This document shows positions 1 to 10,299 of a DNA stretch of 64,000 nt, piece by piece. Source of the stretch: Haemonchus contortus (Eukaryota > Nematoda > Chromadorea > Rhabditida > Trichostrongylidae); assembly GCA_000469685.2 (NCBI GenBank), contig LS997567.1, forward strand, positions 16,797,450-16,861,449. Direction: 5' to 3'. A program made the translations under genes and the position numbers. The notes under the pieces were generated by a model, which saw only the letters and a program-made list of their open reading frames with translations, was not told the origin of the DNA and made no database searches. Each line of letters opens with the position of its first letter. Position 1 is the first letter of the stretch.

Positions 1-1741
1 GACGAGGGAATTGGTATGAGACTCGATTGCGTCTAACGGCAGCGTGGTTTAAGAAACGAATTCTTGCGTGAATGCAGCGTGGTTGAAGTGGTGCTCGATG
101 ACTGGCGTGCCCCAGGGGAGGATTTCAACTTCCCATGGAGCTTTGAATAGAGACCTAGGCATATCGATAGGGCTTTGAAAGCTATCAACAAATATGGAAA
201 TTAAAACTGCCAAATGAGTCTACCAAAAAAGTTGTGAGTTCGAAGTTTGCATGTTGAAACATGGAGAGATAGTGCCGGGCGATAAACGCAGTTGCCTCCA
301 ACTTCCACAAGAGTCGCCGTGGCGTAGTGGCATTGCTCTCTCTCCAGGTGAGCGCTAAGTGTTTGCTCCCCTTTGTCTTTTTCGCTTTTGCAAAACGTGC
401 TTTCACCCGAATAAAAGCTCCTGAACCCTCAATTCTCATTAATTTGAGTTAGCGCTTCCTTTTGGTTATGTGATCCAAGTAGTGAGTGGAGGGGGCGCGC
501 GATTTACTCGTGACTCTATTAGAGCTCTTCGCGCACGCAGCATTGTTTCGGTACCTTTCTGCTTAGATGGACCAAATAATTTCAATAATACCGGCGTCAC
601 CATAAATTAAAGCAGCTCTCTTTAATATGGCGATGAGGCCCCTTCGAGATTAGGAATTCACTTCATAGGTCAACAATTTACTTGCGAAACGTTCAAAATA
701 AGAATAACTCCAATTTTTTTTCGATCCCAGAAAACGCAATCCTACTGTAAACGTGCATAGTAGGTCATTTCTTTACTTATTGTACTTATGAGTTCTTATT
801 TCTTCCATTATGATGCTTGGCATGATGTTTCAGCCGTTTTGTTCAATGACGTCATTGTATTGGCGCGTGAACCGCAGCACACACTGAGTAGAGCAGTCAT
901 GTTGTTCACAAAATGCGAACCTCATATGTACATGCTGTCTCTCTACAACCGTGAATAAAACACAACCGATCCGAAACTAAAAAATGCACGTCTTCTTCAT
1001 CCATTTTTTGGGTTTTTTCATCGACGTTGGGTTTTCTCGTGTGTCCAAGACTATTTCACTTCGGGTGTGGGTATGTGTGTTTTGGTGTTGTTAATCAAAG
1101 AGCGTTACAAAAAAGACGTGGGGGAATTTCAAATTAGTGCCGTGATAGATGATAGATAGGTGATCGCAAATCGTAACCAAAAGGAAGCGCTAACTCAAAT
1201 TAATAAGAACTGACGGTTTAGGAGCTTTTATTCGGGTGCAAGCACGTTTTGCAAAAGCGAAAGCGACAAAGGGGAGCAAACACTTAGCGCTCACCTGGAG
1301 AGAGAGCAATGCCACTACGCCACGGCGACCCTTGTGGAAGTTGGAGGCAACTGCATTTATCACCCGGCTCTATCTCTCCATGTTTCAACATGCAAACTTC
1401 GAACGCTCACAACTTTTCTGGTAGACTCATTTGGCAGTTTTAATTTCCATATTTGTTGATAGCATGCGGTTGTAGTTGAATGGCATAGATGCGTCCTGCA
1501 AGGTTGGAGAAATCACCCTTGAAGAGCGGACATCAAGGTATTCAAGGTATTTGTTGATAGCTTTCAAAGCCCTATCGATATGCCTAGGTCTCTATTCAAA
1601 GCTCCATGGGAAGTTGAAATCCTCCCCTGGGGCACGCCAGTCATCGAGCACCACTTCAACCACGCTGCATTCACGCGAGAATTCGTTTCTTAAACCACGC
1701 TGCCGTTAGACGCAATCGAGTCTGGTACCAATTCCCTCGTC
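1..1741. mobile_element. Long palindromic MITE (CCAGGG family, copy 1)
   Basis: The first ~440 bases are repeated in reverse complement at about 1200-1741, leaving a central unique part of ~750 bp. The inner inverted repeat starts at CCAGGGGAGG (112) and ends at CCTCCCCTGG (1629). It contains the block TGGAGCTTTGAATAGAGACC shared in slightly altered form with two further copies (12069-13169 and 28069-29472). Unlike those copies the palindrome continues for ~110 bp beyond the CCAGGGG end and may continue past the window start. No transposase is visible inside, so this is a non-autonomous DNA element. The right arm is split by a small insertion at 1463-1560. Confidence 0.8.
1463..1560. mobile_element. 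~98-bp insertion with 13-bp target duplication
   Basis: The right arm of the palindrome is interrupted here relative to the left arm. TATTTGTTGATAG occurs at 1450-1462 and again at 1548-1560, exactly flanking the extra sequence. The left arm has this stretch only once. It is therefore a short insertion with target duplication; the inserted ~85 bp is not recognised. Confidence 0.65.
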
Positions 1742-1909
1742 TGGGAGGATAAAAGCACTGACTTGTACATTGCTGGCCACCGCAAGTCATTGTATAGGCC
1801 ACATAAGCACTCATTACGCCACTACGATTCTGAACGGAATTCGAGTGCGGGGGCGCATTCCTCAGACGGGATTGATTGACGCCAAAAACTTTGTCCTTTT
1901 ATCCTTTAT
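1741..1909 (+). repeat. tRNA-derived SINE, 5'-truncated copy (copy 1)
   Basis: This stretch matches 23638-23808 closely: GGGAGGATAAAAGCACT, CATTACGCCACTACGATTCTGAA, a GGGGCGCAT...CTCAGACGGGATTGATT block and a TTTTATCCTTTA tail. The tRNA-like head present in the 23.5 kb copy is missing; the palindromic element abuts the truncation point. Non-coding. Confidence 0.65.
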
Positions 1910-1911
1910 CA

Positions 1912-2730
1912 AGGCATGATGTACCGGTCTTTGATTTTCGCGATGCTTTTCCAGTAGAAAGCGAGTGGCATGTAAGGCATCGATGGTGCTGCAACCAGCC
2001 ACGAAACCACACTGGTTGGTGGTCAGCTCGACGATGTCACGGATACGACTGTGCACAATTCGCTTGAGGATTTTCATGCTGTGCCAGAACAAGCGAATTG
2101 GACGGTAGCAAGTGCAGTTCCTAGGACTGCGCTTCTTCCAGGTAGGAATCGTCGTGCTCTGTTGCCAGCTCTCATTTGCCTTCTTCTCTGCAATGACCTG
2201 GTTGAAAAACTCCGCCAGTCACCTTGCAGGGTTCCAGCTCTTTGATTTCCATAAGTCCGCCGCTAATTCAGGACCAGTGCTTTGCCTGATCATCCTCTTC
2301 ATAGCGTAATGGTCTCCTTCACGGCTATCTTCTTGACAGGACCGCGTAACGGGGGAGTGCAAGGGACAGCGGTATGATCAAATTCGACTGTTGAGACATT
2401 TTGAAGTGCTCTCGCCATCGTTTCAACTTGCTTGCGGTTCGTCAAGAGAAGAACGTTCTCGTTAATCCTGCCAATGAACATTTCTATATCCTCGGTCTGG
2501 CGATAGCGAGCCTTCGCGAGTCGGTAAACGTATCGCTTTCCACCGCACGACTCGAGTTTCTTATTAAGATTGGCATAAGGAGCTGCCTTCTCAGGAGCAA
2601 CGACCTTCTTCGCCTCTTTCTTCGCTATCTTGAAGCGCTGCCAGTTGTCAACTATCTTTTCGACAAGAAATGCGTGGCACTGCTTTTTCTTCCCACGAAC
2701 TTTCTCTTTGACATGGTTCGTCAACAGCCA
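1912..2730 (-). pseudogene. RTE-type LINE reverse transcriptase, decayed
   Basis: Read on the minus strand, several frames together give the linker and N-terminal RT of an RTE-type LINE. A linker is seen at 2730-2299 with YRLAKARYRQTEDIE. It is followed by the segments DLWKSKSWNPA, STTIPTWKK and YRPIRL, and then by NQCGFVAGCSTIDALHA and LLEKHRENQ near 2000-1920. The YxDD catalytic block is absent because the copy stops at about 1912, where the SINE tail begins. Stops and frameshifts show it is dead. The C-terminal RT is lost. Confidence 0.8.
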
Positions 2731-3547
2731 TGTTTGCTTGTCTTTCGCCGTCCAGGCTTTGTCATGCCGAGCTCCGACCGCGCTACCAGGTTTCGCGGCA
2801 GCTCCCTTCCAAGTTTCGTCGACGATTGTTACCGCTGGATAAAATGCGAGAGACGACGGCCGCTTCTTCCTCCAGTCGCCGCCACTCGATTCTCGCTGGC
2901 CGACACTTTTCAGCTAGTTTCATTTCGGCGGGGCGATCTCTAGCGTAAAAATCAGTAGTCGGTGTGGTGTTGCCACCGTTTCATAGGGTACCACTTCGCT
3001 TTTATTGTAAGCCTCTGATCGCGATGCCTGAAAAAGAAGAAATCAAAGTGTGTTCTGTCTTCACCACTTCAGAAGGTGACAAGGTGAGAGTCACGTTTAC
3101 GTAATTTCGTGTTTACATTGATGAGATCAAGGGAGTCTGCATACTCAAAATTTCGCTACCATCCTAATTACGTACGTGACCCATATCCAAAACGACCATG
3201 ACCATGATAGCTACAACCATCTTTCGTAGCCTTCACGTGACCGCGACCACTATGACTTATTGTAGCGGTACTTCAGCTCTCTTGTTTTTTGCTTGCTCGA
3301 AGCATCCAGCCTGTAGAGCATGCGCTAAGAAATGGTATTTGTGGCGTTCAATAACTACAGTGATTTTCATAAGGCGGCTAAGGAAGCGCTTCACGCTTAC
3401 TATTGAATCACGGAACCGTTCGGAGACAATTATCACGACGGCGGTTGTGGTTTTGGGATTACCACAGAGAACGGCTCTGAAGGCGTGTCCAACGTCCCTC
3501 GAATCGCTGTAGGACCACTTCGTTTCCTGCAGGGCACAGAAATCAAT

Positions 3548-3751
3548 TTAGCAACGCTCTAGAGCTTCTGCTGTCTCGAACAAGCGTCCCGTTAACGTGC
3601 CAACACTTAGCGTCGCAACGCGAGTCTTCCTTACATTGCGGGACTTTTGGACCAGCCTAGTTGCCCACCGATGCCGTTCTTGCACCGGACACCCTCGCAT
3701 ACTTTTCACACTAACCGGGCCTTGCGAGTGCACGGCTCCCGCGGACGCCAA
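3548..3751 (-). pseudogene. RTE LINE endonuclease N-terminus
   Basis: The minus-strand frame contains RVATLSVGTLTGRLFETAEALE, matching the start of the apurinic-like endonuclease domain of RTE LINEs (consensus RVATLNVGTLTGR). It lies upstream, on the same strand, of the RT remnant at 1912-2730. The intervening 2.73-3.55 kb reads as a frame-shifted remainder of the endonuclease and linker. Both are parts of one inactive insertion of ~1.85 kb. Confidence 0.7.
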
Positions 3752-3759
3752 ACATTAAA

Positions 3760-4467
3760 TCGAGATTCATAAAGTGATATTAACATTTTTGATGTGAAGT
3801 GGGTGTACGTAGCCAGGCTGTCACGGGGGCCCTGTCGCCTGCATTCGCATGTCCGCGATCAGCTCAGCCCACAGAGTGAGCAACCCCCAGCGGTATCCAT
3901 TGGAGGAACGGACATCACCACCCACGGCCTTACCACAGAATTCAAATTATTCTTCAAAACAAAGTTATGGAGAGACTAAAACACACAAATAGCACGGTAA
4001 AAACTTTTTGTCATGAAAATGTGCAGAAAGATTCCTTTAGAATGCAAACAAATCTGCGACGTTGAAGCCAAGCTCCGGAGCGGAGTAATAACTTCCAGAA
4101 ACTGGAGGAGAAGCTGTAACTAGTCAGCTTCGAGAGGTTTCTCCGAATGGGGGAGGCTTTGCACTTTAGACATTTGTAGGAGATGGTCAAACTAAGATAT
4201 TCTTAATGAGGCTTAGGGCTAACGTGAGAGCTAGAAGTTTGACATATACGTCGAGTCGCTAGCAAACAAATATATGGATGCTACATGGTTACAAAAGATG
4301 TAGTTATTCCAAGACGTCAAAGCGGTTCAAATATATAAGATATCTGCTCAAGCGTGAATTTACAAAAATTCTTATTCCATGAGGTCGAAGTGCGTTTCTT
4401 GATTGTTATCATCATGTTGCATATAATCAGGATAGATCATTATTCCTCACATTATATCATCTGAGTT
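3760..4467. other. No recognisable feature
   Basis: About 700 bp of AT-rich sequence between the RTE remnant and the gypsy LTR. Only short shadow frames; no terminal repeats, tRNA-like boxes or protein matches that I can support. Confidence 0.5.
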
Positions 4468-4608
4468 CGTGTATGTGAACAGGAGGCGAGGGGGGAGAAT
4501 GACTCATTGCTCACTACCATCCTTTTTATACTCTCTCACTAATAATCAGTCTACTATTTCCCTCACTTCTTCATTCTTCACTTCTTCACGTTACCACACC
4601 CCTCTACA
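4468..4608 (-). repeat. Gypsy 3' LTR
   Basis: The 141-bp sequence matches 16521-16634 through CACTTCTTCACGTTACCACA and CCCCTCTACA. It contains a 27-bp segment lacking in the other LTR, after GGCGAGGGG. Inside it on the minus strand sits a purine run (CTAGGGGGAGG, complement of 4609-4619), the expected polypurine tract. The LTRs are unusually short. Confidence 0.75.
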
Positions 4609-4619
4609 CCTCCCCCTAG
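4609..4619 (-). other. Gypsy polypurine tract
   Basis: The minus strand reads CTAGGGGGAGG directly before the TGTAGAGGGG start of the 3' LTR, the position where plus-strand DNA synthesis is primed in LTR elements. Confidence 0.6.
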
Positions 4620-4788
4620 TGACCGCTACGGTCACTACATGTACCAGGAGCGTACCCTATGGGTGAGGAGGTTCAACCTTCTGTCACCTCCTCCTCACCC
4701 ACTGTTCTTCTTACACCAACAGTATTTCAAACATGAAGGTGTGTGGTATAGCCTCAGCCAAGATGGTACAGCACTTTATTCAGTCAAC

Positions 4789-4813
4789 GTTTCGGCGTTA
4801 CCGCCTTCGTCAG
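4789..4813 (-). ncRNA. Hammerhead-ribozyme-like motif, PLE dimer 1 left
   Basis: The minus strand reads CTGACGA, then A, a GGCG-GTAA-CGCC stem-loop, then GAAAC: the conserved hammerhead core around helix II. PLEs are known to carry such minimal type I hammerheads in their terminal repeats. There is one extra A before helix II, and I cannot fix helix III or the cleavage site by eye. Confidence 0.55.
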
Positions 4814-4982
4814 GACCTGGAAGCCAAAAAGAATTTGAGATTCATCCAATTCATGCACCATTTCAGACTTCAGTTAGCCCAAGTAAACCTACAGATATCT
4901 GAATAGATCTCGTAAACCACAACAAGGGAACCCACCTTAGAAATAGAGAGACGACATGTAGACCACCTTTCAAACTGCCTAT

Positions 4983-6785
4983 TTAAACATTTTCGCAGTG
5001 GGTGGGCCCCGGGTGACCTGACCCCCGACTTGAAGCCGGTGGCAATTGTAGCCCACACAGGTCGATGAACGGGGCGAGTTCGCTTGTTATGGCCAGGCAT
5101 TCGTCTTTCCGGTTAATTTGAGGGTCTTTTGCGCGGATCCAAAACGCTTCCAAAGTTTTGCGCGCGGAGGTCGTGGGCTCCCGCATCAAAATCCTGACTG
5201 AGACTTCAAACTCTACCCCTCCGTGGCGATTCCTACGATGGTCTCCGAGGGGGGTTTCAGGCCTTGAATTCTTCAGACCAGCTAGGTGTTCCTTGATCCT
5301 ACATACCAAAGGCCGCCCGGTCTCACCTATGTATTCGTCCCCGCAGGCCTCACAAGTGATCAGATAGATCACCCCTGAAGCCATGCAGTCCCCCTCTCGC
5401 CCGTTGGGACAGATGACACAGTGGGGGGTTATGCAGAGACGGTCATACGAACGATTTTGAACCAGCTTTTTCCTGAGATTGGTAGGAGGAACTTCGACCA
5501 CCCGCACCATGTCATCAAGGCCACACTTGCGCAGAGCTGTTCTTACGTCAGAGCTGACCGAGTCTGATACGAAAGGAAGGCAAAAGGTCACCTTCTCCAA
5601 ACTTTCGTCAGTATGCCCGTGTGGTCTGCTACGTGGGGGTCTGCGGAGGGATTGTTCTTTCAAGGGGTACCCATTGGTGATGGCCACCTTTCGAGCGAGC
5701 TCTACCGATTCTGCCACCTCGCGATCACCTGATGAAACCATTTTCGCTGTCCTGAACATGTTGCGTGTGATGGCCTGCTTGGTTTTGAGAGGATGCGCCG
5801 ACCTGAAGTGGACCAGGATATTCTTGCTGGTGGGTTTCCTATACCATTTGGTCCTAAGAAACCCTCGCTCAAGCTGAACCTGCATGTTTAGGAAAGGCAG
5901 CCATGTGTCTATGGGCTTTTCCCGTGTGAATCTAATATTTTCAGCTTGGGTGTTCAGCAGCTCGAAACATGTGTCCATTTCCTTTTGAGTTGAGCAGGCG
6001 ACAAAGCAGTCGTCTACATAACGGCAATAGAGCACAGGTCGGCGATCCAAAACGGGCCTTTCTATTTTTGACATGTAGACAATGGCTAGGACCGGTGCTA
6101 GCCGCTGGCCCATGGCTAATCCCCTGACTTGCCTGAAGTACTGGCCGGACCACCTGAATATTGAGCAGTCAAGGCATTCCTTGACCAAAGTCATGACGTG
6201 GGGGACAGAGAGGCCATACATATTTATAGAACCCGCATGTTCATTCAAGAGCTCGTGGGTGGCTTGCATGGCGTCCTCGTTCGACACGTTTGTGTAGAGA
6301 GATGTCACGTCGAATGATTCTATGACGTGATTTCTCCTGAAGCGAGTCTCCCGCAGTTGGTCGAGGAACCTCCTGGTGTTACTGAGGTGGGCAGGGATAA
6401 ATGTTAATAATTGCGTCAACACGAGGTTTAGCAGCCATGATATGCGATCGGTAGGACCTCCCACGTTGCTTATGATGGGGCGAACTTTGAAGTCCGAGGG
6501 ATCGAGGGACGCGTGGGTGCTTGGAGCAAGTTTATGCGTTTTTATAAGAACATAGAGAACTGGGCACACCGGGAGGTCACACTTTAAACGTGTGATCAGT
6601 GATTTTGGTAAGTCTGCCCTATGTGCTATGTCCAACCAAACACTGTTTAACCGGCGGTACTGCCTTTTGTACTCCCCCTCTGATGATGGCTTGTAGAGGG
6701 TCCCATCCCCCAGGTGGGCCTGTGTGATCGCAGCGTCCAGACCTCGCGGCATGACCACGAATTCGCCCCCCTTATCGCTTACCGA
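4983..6785 (-). pseudogene. PLE reverse transcriptase + GIY-YIG protein, 5'-truncated (left copy, dimer 1)
   Basis: The frame is open through the whole arm. From the N-terminus it has SVSDKGGEFVVM, VLIKTHKL, KVRPIISNVGGPTD, motif A FDVTSLYTNV, motif B RGLAMGQRLAP and motif C RYVDD. A basic linker follows, then a Cys/His cluster (HCVIC) and a GIY-YIG nuclease with VIYLITCEACGDEYIGETGR. The protein ends HCENV at 4983. This is the canonical Penelope architecture of reverse transcriptase joined to an endonuclease that nicks the target. The N-terminal ~200 residues present in the 48.4 kb copy are missing. The open frame runs on into the right copy's antisense strand only because of the palindrome, so no genuine start exists. 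Confidence 0.85.
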
Positions 6786-8757
6786 GAAGCGAGGGCTTGC
6801 CGAGCTCCAAGATCTTTCAAACTCCAAAAGCATCAAGATTTCGGTAAGCGATAAGGGGGGCGAATTCGTGGTCATGCCGCGAGGTCTGGACGCTGCGATC
6901 ACACAGGCCCACCTGGGGGATGGGACCCTCTACAAGCCATCATCAGAGGGGGAGTACAAAAGGCAGTACCGCCGGTTAAACAGTGTTTGGTTGGACATAG
7001 CACATAGGGCAGACTTACCAAAATCACTGATCACACGTTTAAAGTGTGACCTCCCGGTGTGCCCAGTTCTCTATGTTCTTATAAAAACGCATAAACTTGC
7101 TCCAAGCACCCACGCGTCCCTCGATCCCTCGGACTTCAAAGTTCGCCCCATCATAAGCAACGTGGGAGGTCCTACCGATCGCATATCATGGCTGCTAAAC
7201 CTCGTGTTGACGCAATTATTAACATTTATCCCTGCCCACCTCAGTAACACCAGGAGGTTCCTCGACCAACTGCGGGAGACTCGCTTCAGGAGAAATCACG
7301 TCATAGAATCATTCGACGTGACATCTCTCTACACAAACGTGTCGAACGAGGACGCCATGCAAGCCACCCACGAGCTCTTGAATGAACATGCGGGTTCTAT
7401 AAATATGTATGGCCTCTCTGTCCCCCACGTCATGACTTTGGTCAAGGAATGCCTTGACTGCTCAATATTCAGGTGGTCCGGCCAGTACTTCAGGCAAGTC
7501 AGGGGATTAGCCATGGGCCAGCGGCTAGCACCGGTCCTAGCCATTGTCTACATGTCAAAAATAGAAAGGCCCGTTTTGGATCGCCGACCTGTGCTCTATT
7601 GCCGTTATGTAGACGACTGCTTTGTCGCCTGCTCAACTCAAAAGGAAATGGACACATGTTTCGAGCTGCTGAACACCCAAGCTGAAAATATTAGATTCAC
7701 ACGGGAAAAGCCCATAGACACATGGCTGCCTTTCCTAAACATGCAGGTTCAGCTTGAGCGAGGGTTTCTTAGGACCAAATGGTATAGGAAACCCACCAGC
7801 AAGAATATCCTGGTCCACTTCAGGTCGGCGCATCCTCTCAAAACCAAGCAGGCCATCACACGCAACATGTTCAGGACAGCGAAAATGGTTTCATCAGGTG
7901 ATCGCGAGGTGGCAGAATCGGTAGAGCTCGCTCGAAAGGTGGCCATCACCAATGGGTACCCCTTGAAAGAACAATCCCTCCGCAGACCCCCACGTAGCAG
8001 ACCACACGGGCATACTGACGAAAGTTTGGAGAAGGTGACCTTTTGCCTTCCTTTCGTATCAGACTCGGTCAGCTCTGACGTAAGAACAGCTCTGCGCAAG
8101 TGTGGCCTTGATGACATGGTGCGGGTGGTCGAAGTTCCTCCTACCAATCTCAGGAAAAAGCTGGTTCAAAATCGTTCGTATGACCGTCTCTGCATAACCC
8201 CCCACTGTGTCATCTGTCCCAACGGGCGAGAGGGGGACTGCATGGCTTCAGGGGTGATCTATCTGATCACTTGTGAGGCCTGCGGGGACGAATACATAGG
8301 TGAGACCGGGCGGCCTTTGGTATGTAGGATCAAGGAACACCTAGCTGGTCTGAAGAATTCAAGGCCTGAAACCCCCCTCGGAGACCATCGTAGGAATCGC
8401 CACGGAGGGGTAGAGTTTGAAGTCTCAGTCAGGATTTTGATGCGGGAGCCCACGACCTCCGCGCGCAAAACTTTGGAAGCGTTTTGGATCCGCGCAAAAG
8501 ACCCTCAAATTAACCGGAAAGACGAATGCCTGGCCATAACAAGCGAACTCGCCCCGTTCATCGACCTGTGTGGGCTACAATTGCCACCGGCTTCAAGTCG
8601 GGGGTCAGGTCACCCGGGGCCCACCCCACTGCGAAAATGTTTAAATAGGCAGTTTGAAAGGTGGTCTACATGTCGTCTCTCTATTTCTAAGGTGGGTTCC
8701 CTTGTTGTGGTTTACGAGATCTATTCAGATATCTGTAGGTTTACTTGGGCTAACTGA
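6786..8757 (+). pseudogene. PLE reverse transcriptase + GIY-YIG protein, 5'-truncated (right copy, dimer 1)
   Basis: Same protein as the left copy on the other strand, starting slightly further upstream (KRGLAELQDLSNSKS). Motif A lies near 7312-7341, GLAMG near 7504-7518, YVDD at 7606-7617 and the GIY-YIG motif pair at about 8254-8301. An extra C near 8625 shifts the last codons, so the frame runs past the usual HCENV end to 8757. The catalytic residues look intact, but the N-terminal part and any promoter are missing, so this copy is probably not autonomous. Confidence 0.87.
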
Positions 8758-8813
8758 AGTCTGAAATGGTGCATGAATTGGATGAATCTCAAATTCTTTT
8801 TGGCTTCCAGGTC

Positions 8814-8838
8814 CTGACGAAGGCGGTAACGCCGAAAC
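8814..8838 (+). ncRNA. Hammerhead-ribozyme-like motif, PLE dimer 1 right
   Basis: Plus-strand CTGACGA, A, GGCG-GTAA-CGCC, GAAAC; the mirror image of 4789-4813. Followed by GTTGACTGAATAAAGTG, which contains an AATAAA signal. Confidence 0.55.
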
Positions 8839-8999
8839 GTTGACTGAATAAAGTGCTGTACCATCTTGGCTGAGGCTATACCACACACCTTCATACTGGA
8901 ATTCACACGATGCCAAGATTCATAGAAAGTCGTTCATGGTCAGTATTTCAAACATTTTTATTATTTATATCAAACATCACCCCTCACTGAGGGTCATCT

Positions 9000-10299
9000 C
9001 TCATATCCTCACGGCCCTGATCCGCGCTTCGCGATCGTCGCCGAGCTGACCGACTGCGGCTTCTTGCTTGTCTTCTGGGTGATCGACTGTGGCTCCTCGG
9101 ACGTCTTCTTGACGGGCGGCTGCGGCTTCTTACTTCTCTTCTTGAAAATCGACTGCAACTTCTTCTGCGGAGGTCCCGCTGTATGCCCTTCAGCGCCGCC
9201 CACAACGCCCTGCCACGGCGCTGCGGATGACGCCTCGACTTCTTCGCCGCCGCCACTTGTGGTCCCGACGGGGCCCACAATCCCGGGTATCCATCGGTCT
9301 CCGGACCCGGTGTAATTCCTTATGAATACCTCCTGACCTGCTACAAAAGTTCCCTCCTTTTCCCTTGATCATAAGTTCTTTTCATACGCTCTTGATTCTT
9401 GTTGGCGGGCAATTTCCTTGTTTCCATTCTAACAATATCCAGGATGGTTCGCAATGGTTCCCCACGAGCATTTCTGCCGGTGCTTTTCCCGTCGCCGCAT
9501 GGGGTGTTACCTTGTACTCAAAGAGCAAGTCCAATATTGCGTTTTCTAGTGTTTTATTGAAACGCAACCCCTTATACAAGATATTTCTAAACGTCTGGAC
9601 AAAACGCTCTGCTTCCCCATTCGAATTAGGGTGATGAGGCGGCGTAAATATTTGATGTATCCCCCTTCTTTTCACAGTATTCCCGGAACTCTGCCGAAGT
9701 AAACGGAGGGCCGTTATCCGAAACCAACTGTTCGGTTAGTCCATTCCTACTGAATATCTCCTTCAGCTTTAGTATCGTTTTTTCCGCCGTGGTGGCTCCC
9801 ATCTTGACCACTTCAGGCCACTTGGATTTCGCATCCACCACCACCAATCACTTGACTCCGCCACTCGTCTCACAGAAGTCTATGTGCAGTCTCTGCCAGA
9901 CCTTCTGTGGTTCTTCCCACGGATGAAGAGGTATTCTGATCGGATCCTTGCACATGACCGCACAAGTTCTACATCTCTTCACCATATCTTCTACCGCTCT
10001 GTCTATGCCGGGAACCATATCTTGGTCCGCGCCAAACTGATCATTCTGTTCCGCCCATAGTGACTACTATGTAGCATCCTTAACACCGTTTGCTGAAATT
10101 TCTTGGGAATAACTACCCTATACCACCACAATATGCAGCCATTATGCAATGTCAGTGCGGTCTTCTTCATCGCATACGGCTTTAACCTGTCATCCTCAAT
10201 TTTTTCTGGCCAACCCTTCCTAATATAATTTACCAGTTTGGCTATGCACGCTAACGCGCGCAGTATATGTCGACGGCCAATTATCCACGATGGAGTCAT
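9000..10299 (-). pseudogene. Gypsy integrase and C-terminal tail
   Basis: The minus strand gives an upstream RKGWPEKI...HNGCILW...HSSHYG segment (H2C2 zinc-finger region, 10299-10003). Next come LHIDF (first catalytic Asp) near 9890, SDNGPPFTSAEFREYCEKKG (second Asp) near 9700 and HPNSNGEAERFVQTF (catalytic Glu) near 9630. A VFIRNYTGSGDRWIPG post-integrase module follows near 9330-9280 and then a basic, Ser/Lys/Pro-rich tail to ~9000. At least two frameshifts (near 9650 and 9850) break it. Confidence 0.85.

Larger units (their letters stand above)
4735..8940. mobile_element. Head-to-head PLE dimer 1 (family PLE-A)
   Basis: Two 5'-truncated Penelope-like elements lie 5'-to-5': the left copy on the minus strand (4735-~6785) and the right copy on the plus strand (~6786-8940). 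The whole pair is flanked by one 15-bp direct repeat, CAGTATTTCAAACAT (4720-4734 and 8941-8955), so it inserted as one unit, here into the gypsy element. The arms are almost identical; one visible difference is an extra C near 8625. The left copy ends at ATGAAGGTGTGTGG, while the right copy carries ~46 bp more at its 3' end (8895-8940). The centre keeps a ~55-bp spacer belonging only to the right copy. Confidence 0.9.

Noticed and set aside
5479..8147. Open frames on the antisense strands of the PLE arms (e.g. 132 and 70 codons), each present twice
   Set aside because: They are antisense or alternate-frame shadows of the RT/GIY-YIG gene, duplicated only because the arms are palindromic.
4735..8940. 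PLE palindrome as an assembly or sequencing fold-back artefact
   Set aside because: A 15-bp target duplication flanks the outer ends, the arms have unequal 5' and 3' limits, and a second locus shows the same design.
9009..9280. Ser/Arg-rich frame resembling an SR splicing factor
   Set aside because: It is an alternate frame of the basic C-terminal tail of the gypsy pol protein.
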